From contig JAJDYG010000033.1 in the NCBI GenBank assembly GCA_022822855.1, forward strand, positions 62,001 to 126,000: a stretch of 64,000 nt of DNA, in the 5' to 3' direction. This document shows, in pieces, positions 34,474 to 42,824 of this stretch. Positions within the stretch are counted from its first letter, which is position 1. Each line of letters starts with the position of its first letter. Below the pieces are notes generated by a model. That model was not told the DNA's origin, ran no database searches, and saw only the letters and a list, made by a program, of their open reading frames with translations. A program made the position numbers and the translations under genes. The DNA comes from Dehalococcoidia bacterium (GTDB lineage Bacteria > Chloroflexota > Dehalococcoidia > Bin125).

Positions 34474-35883
34474 ATGTCGGAAACGCTGGAGATCGCCCAG
34501 ATGGCGCACCTGATGCGCCGGGCAGGGTTTGGCGCGTCCCGCGACGAGCTGGAACGGCTCGTGGATCAGGGCTACGAAGAGACGGTCGAGCAACTGGTCG
34601 ACCCGCCTGCGGACATTCCGCGCGCCGACCTGTATCAACTGTTCCGCTACATGCCGTCGCTGGAGACCGGCGGTCCGGTGACTGTCCCCGGGGCGGCGAA
34701 CTGGCTCTACCACCTGGTCAACACGCAGCGGCCGCTGGAAGAGAAGATGGCGCTGTTCTGGCACGGCATCTTCGCGGTCGGCAACTCGAAAGTCGACAAC
34801 GACAATCACCTGATCGCGATGGTCGACATGTTCCGCGATCATGGGACGGGCAACTACCGCGACCTGTTGATCATGCTGGCCCAGAGCCCGGCGATGATTT
34901 ACTGGCTCGACAACCATGAGAATCACAAGCGCTCACCGAACGAGAACTGGGGCCGCGAGCTGCTCGAGCTGTTCTCGATGGGGGTCGGCAACTACACGGA
35001 GAAGGACGTCTTCGAGTGCGCCCGCGCCTTTACCGGCTGGACGCTGGGCCCGAAGATCCCGCGCGTGCCCAATCACCGCTTCTTCTTCCAGTTCGAGTAT
35101 CGCCCCGAGGAGCACGACTTCGGCGAGAAGGAGTTCCTGGGACGCACGGGCAACTTTGACGGCCTCGACATCATCGACATCATCCTTGAGGAAGATGCCT
35201 GCCCGCGCTTCATCGCCCGACACCTGTACACCTTCTTCGTCGCCGACGAGCCGCAGGTGCCGGCCTGGGATATCGAGCCTCCCAGAGATCCGGAGGCGAT
35301 CGACTACCTCGCCGGCGTGTTGAAGGACTCGAACTACGAGATCAAGCCGGTCCTGCGCGCGCTGTTCAACTCGGACTTCTTCAAGGATGCGACATTCCAG
35401 AAGGTCAAGAGCCCGGTCGAAACCGTGGTCTCGACGCTGCGCTTGACCGAGGACATGTACGGTCCGAAGCCCGAACTGATCGAGCTCGGCCAGGAATCGG
35501 CGCACATGGGCCAGAGCTTGCACAATCCGCCCTCGGTCGAGGGCTGGTCGACGGGCCCCAACTGGATCAACTCCGGCGCCGTCGTCGGACGGATCAACTT
35601 CGTCGCCGACCGGGTCAGCAACACCGAGCTGCCCGGCGTGCAGAAGATCTGCCAGCGGATCGCGGCCTCAAACGGCGCCAGCATGGCGCCGGACGAGATG
35701 GTCGACCATTGCCTCGACCTGTTCGGTCCGCTCGACGTGGCCGAGGCCACGCGGCTGGAACTGATCGAGCACGCGTCAGAAGGCGGCGACCTGTCCTGGA
35801 ACGAGGACTACGACGGTTCCTCGGTGCGCGTCGGCGAGATGCTCGCGCTGATCGCCGCCACGACGGAGTACCAGTTCGGCTAA
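34474..35883 (+). CDS. DUF1800 domain-containing protein
   Basis: The 469-residue protein matches the DUF1800 family: HLMRRAGFGASRDELERLVDQGY at the N-terminus, EKMALFWHGIFAVG, NENWGRELLELFSMGVGNYTEKDV, and a late NPPSVEGWSTGPNWIN. Its biochemical role is unknown. It is nearly always encoded beside a DUF1501 protein, as here. No signal peptide is seen, although many homologues are exported. GAGGAAACAC precedes the ATG; the DUF1501 gene starts 46 bp after the stop. Confidence 0.88.
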   Translation: MSETLEIAQMAHLMRRAGFGASRDELERLVDQGYEETVEQLVDPPADIPRADLYQLFRYMPSLETGGPVTVPGAANWLYHLVNTQRPLEEKMALFWHGIFAVGNSKVDNDNHLIAMVDMFRDHGTGNYRDLLIMLAQSPAMIYWLDNHENHKRSPNENWGRELLELFSMGVGNYTEKDVFECARAFTGWTLGPKIPRVPNHRFFFQFEYRPEEHDFGEKEFLGRTGNFDGLDIIDIILEEDACPRFIARHLYTFFVADEPQVPAWDIEPPRDPEAIDYLAGVLKDSNYEIKPVLRALFNSDFFKDATFQKVKSPVETVVSTLRLTEDMYGPKPELIELGQESAHMGQSLHNPPSVEGWSTGPNWINSGAVVGRINFVADRVSNTELPGVQKICQRIAASNGASMAPDEMVDHCLDLFGPLDVAEATRLELIEHASEGGDLSWNEDYDGSSVRVGEMLALIAATTEYQFG

Positions 35884-35929
35884 GAGAGCACCCACGATCG
35901 CACAGGAGCAGCACAGAGAGACCCCAGAC

Positions 35930-37087
35930 ATGACCAGCGCGACCACCAGCAAAGACCCCGTCGTTGTCATCATCCAGTTGACCGGCGGCAACGACTACAT
36001 GAACAGCGTGGTGCCCTACGCCGACGGGTACTACAACGACGCCCGCAACGGCGAGCTCTGCATCGGCGAGGACCAGGTTCTCAAGATCGACGACCATTTC
36101 GGCTTGCACCCGACGATGGCGCCGCTCAAGGAGCTTTACGACCAGGGCGAGATGGCCCTGATCCACGGCGTCGGCTATCCCAACTCGCCGCGATCGCACT
36201 TCCGCTCGATGGACATCTGGCACACCTGTGAGCCCAACAAGGTCGGCACCGAGGGCTGGGTCGGACGCGCGATCCGCGACCTCGATCCCACCGGCGAGAA
36301 CCCGGTCACGGGCGTCCACATCGGACAGGGTCTGCCCCGCGCGCTCGTCGTGCCCGGCGTGACCGTGGCGTCCGTCGCCGACCTCTCGACCTATGGTCTG
36401 TTGACCGGCATTGAACAGCAGCGGCAGCGCGAGAAGATGCTCGAGCGCTTCGTCAACATGTACGGCCGCGCGATCGGCACCGGCTACGTGCAGGAGTACC
36501 TGGGCCGGACCGGACTCGACGCGCTCAAGGGCGCCGACATCCTCAAAGAAGGACTGGGCCGCTACGAGACAGCGGTCGAGTGGGGTCCCGAGCAGATCTC
36601 GCGCAGCCTCAAGGACATGGCGACGATTCACTGCGCCGACCTCGGCACGCGCGTCTTCTACACCCAGCTAATCGGCTTCGACACGCACGCCAACCAGAAG
36701 CCGGTCTTCGAGAAGCTCTGGACCGACCTCTCGCGGGCAATCGCCGACTTCTGGGACGACGTCAAGGCCCACGACCGCGCCGACAACGTGATCATGTTCC
36801 TGTTCACCGAGTTCGGCCGGCGGGTGCGCGACAACGGCTCCGGCTCCGACCACGGCGCCGGCGGCGGCTGCTTCGTCATCGGCCCGCACGCGGTGGGCGG
36901 CATGCACGGCGAGTTCCCGAGCATCAAACCCAGTGACCTCGAGCAGGGCGACCTGGTTCCCAACCACGACTTCCGCGGCGTCTACTCGACGCTGCTCGAG
37001 GACTGGATGGGCCTCGACGCCAAGCCAATCGTCGACGGCGAGTTCGAGAAGCTCAGCTTCATCGAGCCGGTCCTGGCCACCGCTTAG
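35930..37087 (+). CDS. DUF1501 domain-containing protein
   Basis: The 385-residue protein is a DUF1501 member, related in fold to alkaline phosphatase/sulfatase-like enzymes. It opens with VVVIIQLTGGNDYMNSVVPY, then HPTMAPLKELYDQGEMALIHGVGYPNSPRSHF. The late EFGRRVRDNGSGSDHGAGG supplies conserved His/Asp. Homologues usually carry a Tat signal; this one starts directly with the domain. It may be co-exported or cytoplasmic. It is paired with DUF1800, with CACAGAGAGACC before the ATG. Confidence 0.88.
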   Translation: MTSATTSKDPVVVIIQLTGGNDYMNSVVPYADGYYNDARNGELCIGEDQVLKIDDHFGLHPTMAPLKELYDQGEMALIHGVGYPNSPRSHFRSMDIWHTCEPNKVGTEGWVGRAIRDLDPTGENPVTGVHIGQGLPRALVVPGVTVASVADLSTYGLLTGIEQQRQREKMLERFVNMYGRAIGTGYVQEYLGRTGLDALKGADILKEGLGRYETAVEWGPEQISRSLKDMATIHCADLGTRVFYTQLIGFDTHANQKPVFEKLWTDLSRAIADFWDDVKAHDRADNVIMFLFTEFGRRVRDNGSGSDHGAGGGCFVIGPHAVGGMHGEFPSIKPSDLEQGDLVPNHDFRGVYSTLLEDWMGLDAKPIVDGEFEKLSFIEPVLATA

Positions 37088-37133
37088 GCATTATCGAAGG
37101 GCTTCCCCGGGGGGGCTGTCGCGACGATCATTT

Positions 37134-37234
37134 ATCCCCCGCGCAGCGGGCGAGATTCCGAAGGCAGAAGGGGGCAGGCCGACCACGGACCCCCTCTGTC
37201 GCTCCGCGACATCTCCCCCGCAGGGCGGGGGAGA
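37134..37234. repeat. Inverted pair of C-rich palindromes
   Basis: TCCCCCGCGCAGCGGGCGAG with CCGAAGGCAGAAGGGGGC (37134-37176) faces GACCCCCTCTGTCGCTCCGC, then ATCTCCCCCGCAGGGCGGGG (37188-37234). The two copies use different middle blocks (CCGAAGGCAGA versus TCGCTCCGCGA), the same two variants seen throughout the window. Confidence 0.7.
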
Positions 37235-37264
37235 AAAGCAGAAACGAGCCGAGGAGACAAGGCC

Positions 37265-38287
37265 ATGCTGACCACGACCGTTGCCGGGCGCACCTGGCAT
37301 TTTGACCACTCGATCGGGCATTTTGTCGGCCCACAGGGATACACGTACCCGACTCCGATCGCGATGACGCCTGCGGGAACCATGTATGTCGCCGATATCG
37401 GCCTGGCCGAGTACTCGGGCGCCGGCGGGCTCGGCTCGAAGATCTACAAGCATCGGATCGAGGACGAGTTCCTGGGCGAGATGGGCGCCGGCGACCTTAA
37501 GTGGCCTGAGGGCCTCGCGCTCGCTGCCGACGGATCGGTTTGGTGCGCGGACGCCTTCCACCATCGCATTTTCGGCTACGACGCCGAAGGCTCGCCGATC
37601 GGCGACTGGGGCGAGTTCGGCGACGGCGACGGTCAGTTCAATCGGCCTTCCGGGATCGCCTTCGACGCCGACGACAACCTGCACGTCGTCGACAGCCACA
37701 ATCACCGCGTTCAAACCTTCACCAAGGGCGGCGAGTTTCTCGGTTCCTGGGGCACGCACGGCTCCGACGAGGGTCAGCTCAACCAGCCGTGGGGCATCTC
37801 CTTCGACAACGACGGCGCGCTCTATCTCGCCGACTGGGGGAACGATCGCGTGCAGAAGTTCGCTCCCGACGGCGAGTTCCTGGGGCGTTTTGGCTCGCGT
37901 TACGAGGACATCGGCGTCGACGACGGCGGCAGCCTCAAGCGTCCGGCGGATGTCGCGGTCGATAGCGTCGGCGATGTCTACGTCTGCGACTGGGGCAACC
38001 GCCGGGTCCAGATCTACTACCCGGACGGCGACATCATCTGCAGCCTGCAGGGCGACGCGCATGAGTTCTCCAGTGCAGCGGCGAAGGTCATGGAAGTCAA
38101 CATGGAGTACGCGCAGGCCTTCCGCAGGGTGAACCCGGTCGAGTTGATCAAGTTCGGCATCTTCGACCGTCCGCGCGGCATCGCCATTGACGGCCAGGAC
38201 CGGATCGCGATCAGCGACGGCGGCCGAGGCCGGGTGCAGGTCTACCACAAGGACCACGACTACCTGGTCCCGCAGTTCAACGCCTAG
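37265..38287 (+). CDS. NHL-repeat beta-propeller protein
   Basis: The 340-residue protein is built of NHL-type repeats of about 45 residues. Examples are FNRPSGIAFDADDNLHVVDS followed by HNHRVQTF, LNQPWGISFDNDGALYLADW followed by GNDRVQKF, and LKRPADVAVDSVGDVYVCDW followed by GNRRVQIY. Five to six blades are visible. NHL propellers act as binding platforms or as hydrolases/lyases such as peptidyl-hydroxyglycine lyase; no catalytic motif can be assigned. There is no signal peptide. GAGGAGACAAGGCC precedes the ATG, and the next gene starts 14 bp after the stop. Confidence 0.85.
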   Translation: MLTTTVAGRTWHFDHSIGHFVGPQGYTYPTPIAMTPAGTMYVADIGLAEYSGAGGLGSKIYKHRIEDEFLGEMGAGDLKWPEGLALAADGSVWCADAFHHRIFGYDAEGSPIGDWGEFGDGDGQFNRPSGIAFDADDNLHVVDSHNHRVQTFTKGGEFLGSWGTHGSDEGQLNQPWGISFDNDGALYLADWGNDRVQKFAPDGEFLGRFGSRYEDIGVDDGGSLKRPADVAVDSVGDVYVCDWGNRRVQIYYPDGDIICSLQGDAHEFSSAAAKVMEVNMEYAQAFRRVNPVELIKFGIFDRPRGIAIDGQDRIAISDGGRGRVQVYHKDHDYLVPQFNA

Positions 38288-38301
38288 TTGTTGATCGGCC
38301 A

Positions 38302-39288
38302 GTGTTGCGCCTGGGACTGCTCGGAGCCGCGGCGATTGCGCCGCGCGCGATCGTCAAGCCGGTCCAGGTGTTCGACGACGTCGAGATCGTCAGCATGGCC
38401 GCGCGCAATCGTGAGCGCGCCGAAGTCTTCGCCGCCCGCGCCGGTATAGCCACAGTCCACGACAGCTACGAGCACGTGGTCACCGATCCGAACGTCGATG
38501 CCGTTTACAACCCGCTGGCGATCAGCGGGCACCATGAGTGGACGATCAAGGCGCTCAACGCAGGCAAACACGTGCTCTGCGAGAAGCCGCTGGCGATGAA
38601 CGAGGCCGAAGCGCGGGAGATGGCCGACTGCGCCCGCGAGAACGGATTGGTCTGCGCCGAGGCGTTTCATTACTACTACCATCCGGTCTCCCGCCGGATG
38701 CGCGAGATCGTCCGAAGCGGCGTCCTCGGAGAGATCCGATTCGCTGACGCCCACTTCCAGAACCTGGTCGAAGAGTCTCCCGAGCAGATCCGCTACCGGA
38801 TCGAGTTGGGCGGCGGCTCGACCATGGACCTGGGCTGCTACCCGCTGCACTTCCTTCGTCACACGTTCGGCGCGGAACCCGAGGTCGTCTCGGCCCGGGC
38901 CGCGACCGTCCACGAGCACATCGACATTGAGTTGGAAGCTGAACTGCTGTTCCCCGGCGGCGTCCCCGCCCGCATCTGGTCGCGGATGAACGCGGTCGGC
39001 GGATGGTCATCGGTTGTCAACGTCTTCGGCGCCCGCGGGCGCCTGAAGGTGGTCAATCCGCTCGTGCCTCACCGCGAACCGCATGTGATCGAACTCGTAA
39101 CATCGTGGGGAACCCGCCGCGAGACGCTGAGCAAACGCTCAACCTTCGAATTCCAGCTCCAGGCCTTCATCGACGCCATCGAAGGCGTCAGGCCGATGCT
39201 GACCGACGCCGAGGACGGCGTCGTCAGCATGCGCGTGATCGACAATGTCTATCGGGCAGCGGGTATGATTCCGCGCGGCCAGATTTAG
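38302..39288 (+). CDS. Gfo/Idh/MocA family oxidoreductase
   Basis: The 328-residue protein has an N-terminal NAD(P)-binding fold (GLLGAAAIAPRAIV) and the family hallmark CEKPLAMNEAEA. The C-terminal sheet domain includes GGGSTMDLGCYPLHFLRHTFG. It would oxidise or reduce a sugar, inositol or related hydroxyl compound with NAD(P). It starts with GTG, 14 bp after the NHL gene, without an obvious ribosome-binding site, so translation may be coupled. The amidohydrolase follows after 36 bp. Confidence 0.87.
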   Translation: MLRLGLLGAAAIAPRAIVKPVQVFDDVEIVSMAARNRERAEVFAARAGIATVHDSYEHVVTDPNVDAVYNPLAISGHHEWTIKALNAGKHVLCEKPLAMNEAEAREMADCARENGLVCAEAFHYYYHPVSRRMREIVRSGVLGEIRFADAHFQNLVEESPEQIRYRIELGGGSTMDLGCYPLHFLRHTFGAEPEVVSARAATVHEHIDIELEAELLFPGGVPARIWSRMNAVGGWSSVVNVFGARGRLKVVNPLVPHREPHVIELVTSWGTRRETLSKRSTFEFQLQAFIDAIEGVRPMLTDAEDGVVSMRVIDNVYRAAGMIPRGQI

Positions 39289-39324
39289 ACTTCATCTGAC
39301 TTGAGCATCTGACTTGAACGTGAC

Positions 39325-40140
39325 ATGACCGACCGCATCCGCGCCATCGACTCGTTGATCAACTCCGCCTTCCTCGATCCCTCGAGCGACAACGCCCTGA
39401 GCTACCTGTCCAAGGACATCGAGGGCAGCAGCGCGATCGAAACGCCCGAACAGCTCCTGGAAGTCCTCGACCAGTCCCAGATCGGGGCCGGCGTCGTATC
39501 GATCATGCAGGCGGAACACGCGGAGTGGGTCGGCAACGCCCACAGGCAGTTCCCGAACAGGATCCTGCCCGCCATGATCGTCAACCCGCTCAACGGCTAC
39601 GACGAGGTCCGCAAGGTCGTCGACTACTACGAGCGCTACGGAGTCCGCTGCCTGCGGATCCCGCCGTTCCGCTACGAGCTGCCGCCGACTGACCGCGTCT
39701 ACTGGCCCTTCTACGTCAAGGCGCTCGAGCTCGACATCGCCGTCTCAATGAACGCCGGCATGCCCGGCCCGCGCCGTCCTGGCTGGGTCCAGAACCCAAT
39801 CCACTACGACGAGGTCGCCTACCACTTCCCCGAGTTGCGGTTGATCATGACGCACTGCGGACAGCCCTGGATCGAGGAGGCGATCTCAACCATCGCTCAC
39901 TGGGATCACGTCTACATGTCCTGCACCTCGGTCGCCCCGAAGTACTGGCCGCCCAGCTTCATCCAGTTCATCAACACCCGGGGCCGCAGGAAGATGATGT
40001 TCGGCACCGAGTACCCAACCATCCCCTGGCCGAGAGCGCGAGACGAAATCCAGGCTCTCCAGCTCCGCGAAACAGTCGTCAACGACTTCTTCGTCCAAAA
40101 TGCCCGCGAAGCCTACAAATGGGACGCCGACCCAGGCTGA
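39325..40140 (+). CDS. Amidohydrolase_2-type protein with altered metal site
   Basis: The 271-residue protein has the overall pattern of the amidohydrolase/decarboxylase family: LRIPPFRYELPP, then LRLIMTHCGQPWIEEAISTI, then KMMFGTEYPTIPW. The HxH metal motif expected near the N-terminus is absent (AIDSLINSAFLD), and the usual GSDYP Asp is Glu (GTEYP). It may have lost metal-dependent hydrolysis, use a different metal set, or act as a decarboxylase-like or binding protein. It is the last gene of the aldolase to amidohydrolase run. Confidence 0.75.
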   Translation: MTDRIRAIDSLINSAFLDPSSDNALSYLSKDIEGSSAIETPEQLLEVLDQSQIGAGVVSIMQAEHAEWVGNAHRQFPNRILPAMIVNPLNGYDEVRKVVDYYERYGVRCLRIPPFRYELPPTDRVYWPFYVKALELDIAVSMNAGMPGPRRPGWVQNPIHYDEVAYHFPELRLIMTHCGQPWIEEAISTIAHWDHVYMSCTSVAPKYWPPSFIQFINTRGRRKMMFGTEYPTIPWPRARDEIQALQLRETVVNDFFVQNAREAYKWDADPG

Positions 40141-40180
40141 TCAGCTGAGCGTCAAGAATGAAACGTTCAGGACCGAATTC

Positions 40181-40200
40181 GCTCCCCTTGGAAGGGGGAG
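40181..40200. repeat. Short C-rich hairpin between genes
   Basis: GCTCCCCTTGGAAGGGGGAG is a minimal member of the C-rich palindrome family. It lies in the 109-bp gap between the converging amidohydrolase and NIPSNAP genes, where it could help end transcription from either side. No T-tract follows. Confidence 0.5.
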
Positions 40201-40249
40201 GAAATTTCATGGGGCCCAAGCCCTCAAGCGTCCGACCCGGTGAGCCTTG

Positions 40250-40921
40250 CTACTCAGGCCAGTGGGCGTGCATTGCCTGGACCCAGGTGTGACGGGTCAG
40301 GGCGTGGCGTTCGCGGACACTTTGCTGGAAGAGCTTCAGCAGATCCTCCGAAACCCCCGAGCCGGGCGCCTGCGGTGTACGAGTCTCGTGCCAATGCCCC
40401 ACTGACGTGTATCCCGCAAGGTTGGTCACTTCCATGTCGTCGCTCAACACGGCGTCGTAGAAGTTGCCCAGCACCCGATGGCCCATCGCGTCCATCGCCG
40501 GCCAGACCCCGAACTCGGTCAGCTCCGAGAAGCGCTCCCACGTTGACGGGTCGATCGTCCAGCGGCGCAATCCATACACTGCCCGACGGTCCGAGTCGGG
40601 AGTCTCCGCCAACGGCCGGCCCGAATACGGAATCTTCGGCCGTGCCGTCTCATTCACGATCAGCTCACGCCGAGCGTTGCGGTAGGCGTCATCGCCGAGC
40701 CCGACCAGGATCTCCTGCCCCCGCCGCCAGTCATCCCAACTCGGAGAGCCAATGAAGGTGTGCACCTCCTCGGGCGTGCCGCCGATCGCCGGGTTGAGCA
40801 GACACAGAGGCCGGAACCCCGCCTCGACCAGTCGGGGCCACGACTCCTGCAGGAACAAGTCCCGGTACTCGGGGAACCGCTTCGGCTCGACCATCGTCAC
40901 GCGGTGTTCGTAGAGGTCCAT
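40250..40921 (-). CDS. NIPSNAP family protein
   Basis: The 223-residue protein has two halves of the NIPSNAP/dimeric alpha-beta barrel type. The first is MDLYEHRVTMVEPKRFPEYR, then GSPSWDDW; the second is VYGLRRWTIDPSTWERFSEL, then GHWHETRTP. Such proteins resemble ferredoxin-like-fold oxygenases and decarboxylases, but no catalytic residues are defined. The ATG at 40921 has AGGAGG at a normal 7-nt spacing. It is divergent from the halogenase-like gene with 68 bp between, so both could share a regulatory region. Confidence 0.75.
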   Translation of the reverse strand: MDLYEHRVTMVEPKRFPEYRDLFLQESWPRLVEAGFRPLCLLNPAIGGTPEEVHTFIGSPSWDDWRRGQEILVGLGDDAYRNARRELIVNETARPKIPYSGRPLAETPDSDRRAVYGLRRWTIDPSTWERFSELTEFGVWPAMDAMGHRVLGNFYDAVLSDDMEVTNLAGYTSVGHWHETRTPQAPGSGVSEDLLKLFQQSVRERHALTRHTWVQAMHAHWPE

Positions 40922-40989
40922 GACCAACCCTCCTCGGCTCGGCTGACACCCGTCACGCCGCAGAGTAGCCTCAGAATCGGAGGCGAGGC

Positions 40990-42681
40990 ATGGCCGAATC
41001 CTGCGACATCGTCGTCATCGGTGGAGGACCGGGCGGCTCGGCCTGCGCCACGCTGCTCGCCGACCAGGGCTACCGAGTCACCCTGCTGGAGCGCGCCAAG
41101 TTCCCCCGGGAGCACGTCGGCGAATCCCTCCTGCCGGCCAGCATTCCCGTGCTTGAACAGATCGGAGTCATGCCCGCGATTGAGGCCGCCGGTTTTGTTG
41201 TCAAGCACGGCGCCACCCTCGTCTGGGGCAAGGATCCCGACCCCTGGAGTTGGTACTTCGCCGACGATCCCGGCCAGCGCCCGACCTCCTTCCAGGTCGT
41301 CCGCTCCGAGTTCGATCACATCCTGCTCAAGAACGCCGCCGAACACCGCGTAGACGTACGCGAGGAACACCAGGTCCTCGATGTCGTTCTGGAGGATCAA
41401 CGGGTCACCGGCGTCAAGTACCTGCACGGCGGACAAGCGGGCGAAATCAGCTGCCGCTTTCTCGTCGACGCCAGCGGCCAGGCCGCCATCCTCAGCCGCA
41501 AGCTGAACCTGCATCAGTGGGATGACTACTTCAAGAACCTCGCCGTCTACGGCTACTACCAGGACGCCAAGCACCTGGATCCGCCCAACAACGGCAACAT
41601 CTTCATTGAGTCCTACGAGCACGGCTGGCTCTGGAAGATTCCGCTCCACACCGGCGTGATCAGCGTCGGCGCCGTCGTCGACCGCGAGGTCGGCCAGCAA
41701 GGACTCCGCGAACTCGGCCCGAGGGGATTCCTCGAAGCGCAGGTCGCCCTCGCCCCCCACACCAGAGAGCTGCTCCGGGAAGCCAGCCTGGCGGAGGAGC
41801 CCAGCGTCGAGCGCGACTGGTCGTACACGTCGAAGCAGTTCGCCGGAGAGGGATACGTGCTCGTCGGCGATGCGGCCTGCTTCGTCGATCCGCTCTTCTC
41901 CTCCGGCGTCCACCTCGCGCTGGGCAGCGCAACGCTCGCGGCCAACTACGTCAAGTCGGCGCTCGAACAGCCCAAGGCCCGAGACCAGGCGGCGCAGCTC
42001 TACGAGTCGCTCTACCGCAGGCAGTACGACTACTTCCACCTGACCGCCCAGCTCTTCTATGGGACCAACCGCAGCGCCGACTCCTACTTCTGGGAGGCTC
42101 GCCGCATCCTCGGCGAGGACGACACCACGCCGCGCGAGGCGTTCGTCCGAGTGGTGAGCGGACAACCACCGCACGGCTACGAGCGGGCCGTGATCGAGCA
42201 CGGCGAGCTGCCTGCCGAGATCGAGGCCGAAGTCCGCCGGCGCGATGATCGGGCCGCGCGCCGCCGGCGCACGACCGAAGCCATCACGGCCGAGCCAGGC
42301 GCACTGCTGCGCGCCGTTCCCTCGCTGCCCAATCACGTGAGGCTGGAACAGCGCCGCGCCCTGGCCGGAGCCAACTTCCAGCAAGCGTTTCAGCTCGTGG
42401 TCGATACCGGGGACAGACAATCCGAGCCCTATCCAGTCACAGCCGTCATGGCCGCCTGCATCGGACAAATGAACGGTCGAAGCGCCTTGGGCGACATCGT
42501 CGCCAGCGTGAATCGTCAGCACAACTTGCGCGGCGAGCAGGGTCTCCAGAAAATCATGGAGCGCGACCTCCCGCCCCTGATTAACGCTGGCCTGATAGAC
42601 GTCTCAACCCCCACCATCGGCCGCAATGATCCGTGCCCGTGCGGCTCGGGCAAGAAGTACAAGCGCTGTCACGGCCGCTGA
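40990..42681 (+). CDS. Halogenase-like flavoprotein with C-terminal SEC-C motif
   Basis: The 563-residue protein starts with the FAD-binding [18 protein letters not shown] and continues with [16 protein letters not shown]. Three features of flavin-dependent halogenases are present: Lys72 in [11 protein letters not shown], the WxWxIP motif in GWLWKIPL, and FVDPLFSSG (FxxPxxSxG). It could halogenate an aromatic or acyl-bound substrate using FADH2 from a partner reductase, or be a related monooxygenase. Uniquely, the protein ends in [18 protein letters not shown], a zinc-binding SEC-C motif usually found at the end of SecA. Between them is an Arg-rich helical region of about 100 residues. Confidence 0.8.
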   Translation: MAESCDIVVIGGGPGGSACATLLADQGYRVTLLERAKFPREHVGESLLPASIPVLEQIGVMPAIEAAGFVVKHGATLVWGKDPDPWSWYFADDPGQRPTSFQVVRSEFDHILLKNAAEHRVDVREEHQVLDVVLEDQRVTGVKYLHGGQAGEISCRFLVDASGQAAILSRKLNLHQWDDYFKNLAVYGYYQDAKHLDPPNNGNIFIESYEHGWLWKIPLHTGVISVGAVVDREVGQQGLRELGPRGFLEAQVALAPHTRELLREASLAEEPSVERDWSYTSKQFAGEGYVLVGDAACFVDPLFSSGVHLALGSATLAANYVKSALEQPKARDQAAQLYESLYRRQYDYFHLTAQLFYGTNRSADSYFWEARRILGEDDTTPREAFVRVVSGQPPHGYERAVIEHGELPAEIEAEVRRRDDRAARRRRTTEAITAEPGALLRAVPSLPNHVRLEQRRALAGANFQQAFQLVVDTGDRQSEPYPVTAVMAACIGQMNGRSALGDIVASVNRQHNLRGEQGLQKIMERDLPPLINAGLIDVSTPTIGRNDPCPCGSGKKYKRCHGR

Positions 42682-42733
42682 GATCATCGCCTGAGCGGTC
42701 AGCATCGACAGCCCCCCACTGAAAAGTTTCACA

Positions 42734-42762
42734 TTGCCGGACAGTCCGCCGGTGGGTAATAT
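42734..42762 (+). promoter_or_regulatory. Candidate sigma-70-type promoter
   Basis: TTGCCG (42734-42739) and TAATAT (42757-42762) are separated by exactly 17 bp, 63 bp upstream of the binding-protein ATG. The AT-richness of the -10 stands out locally. Confidence 0.5.
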
Positions 42763-42824
42763 CGGATCAATGCGCGGTACCCGCAGCATCGGGTTCTGCG
42801 TAGAGCGAGAACAGAAGGAGACTC

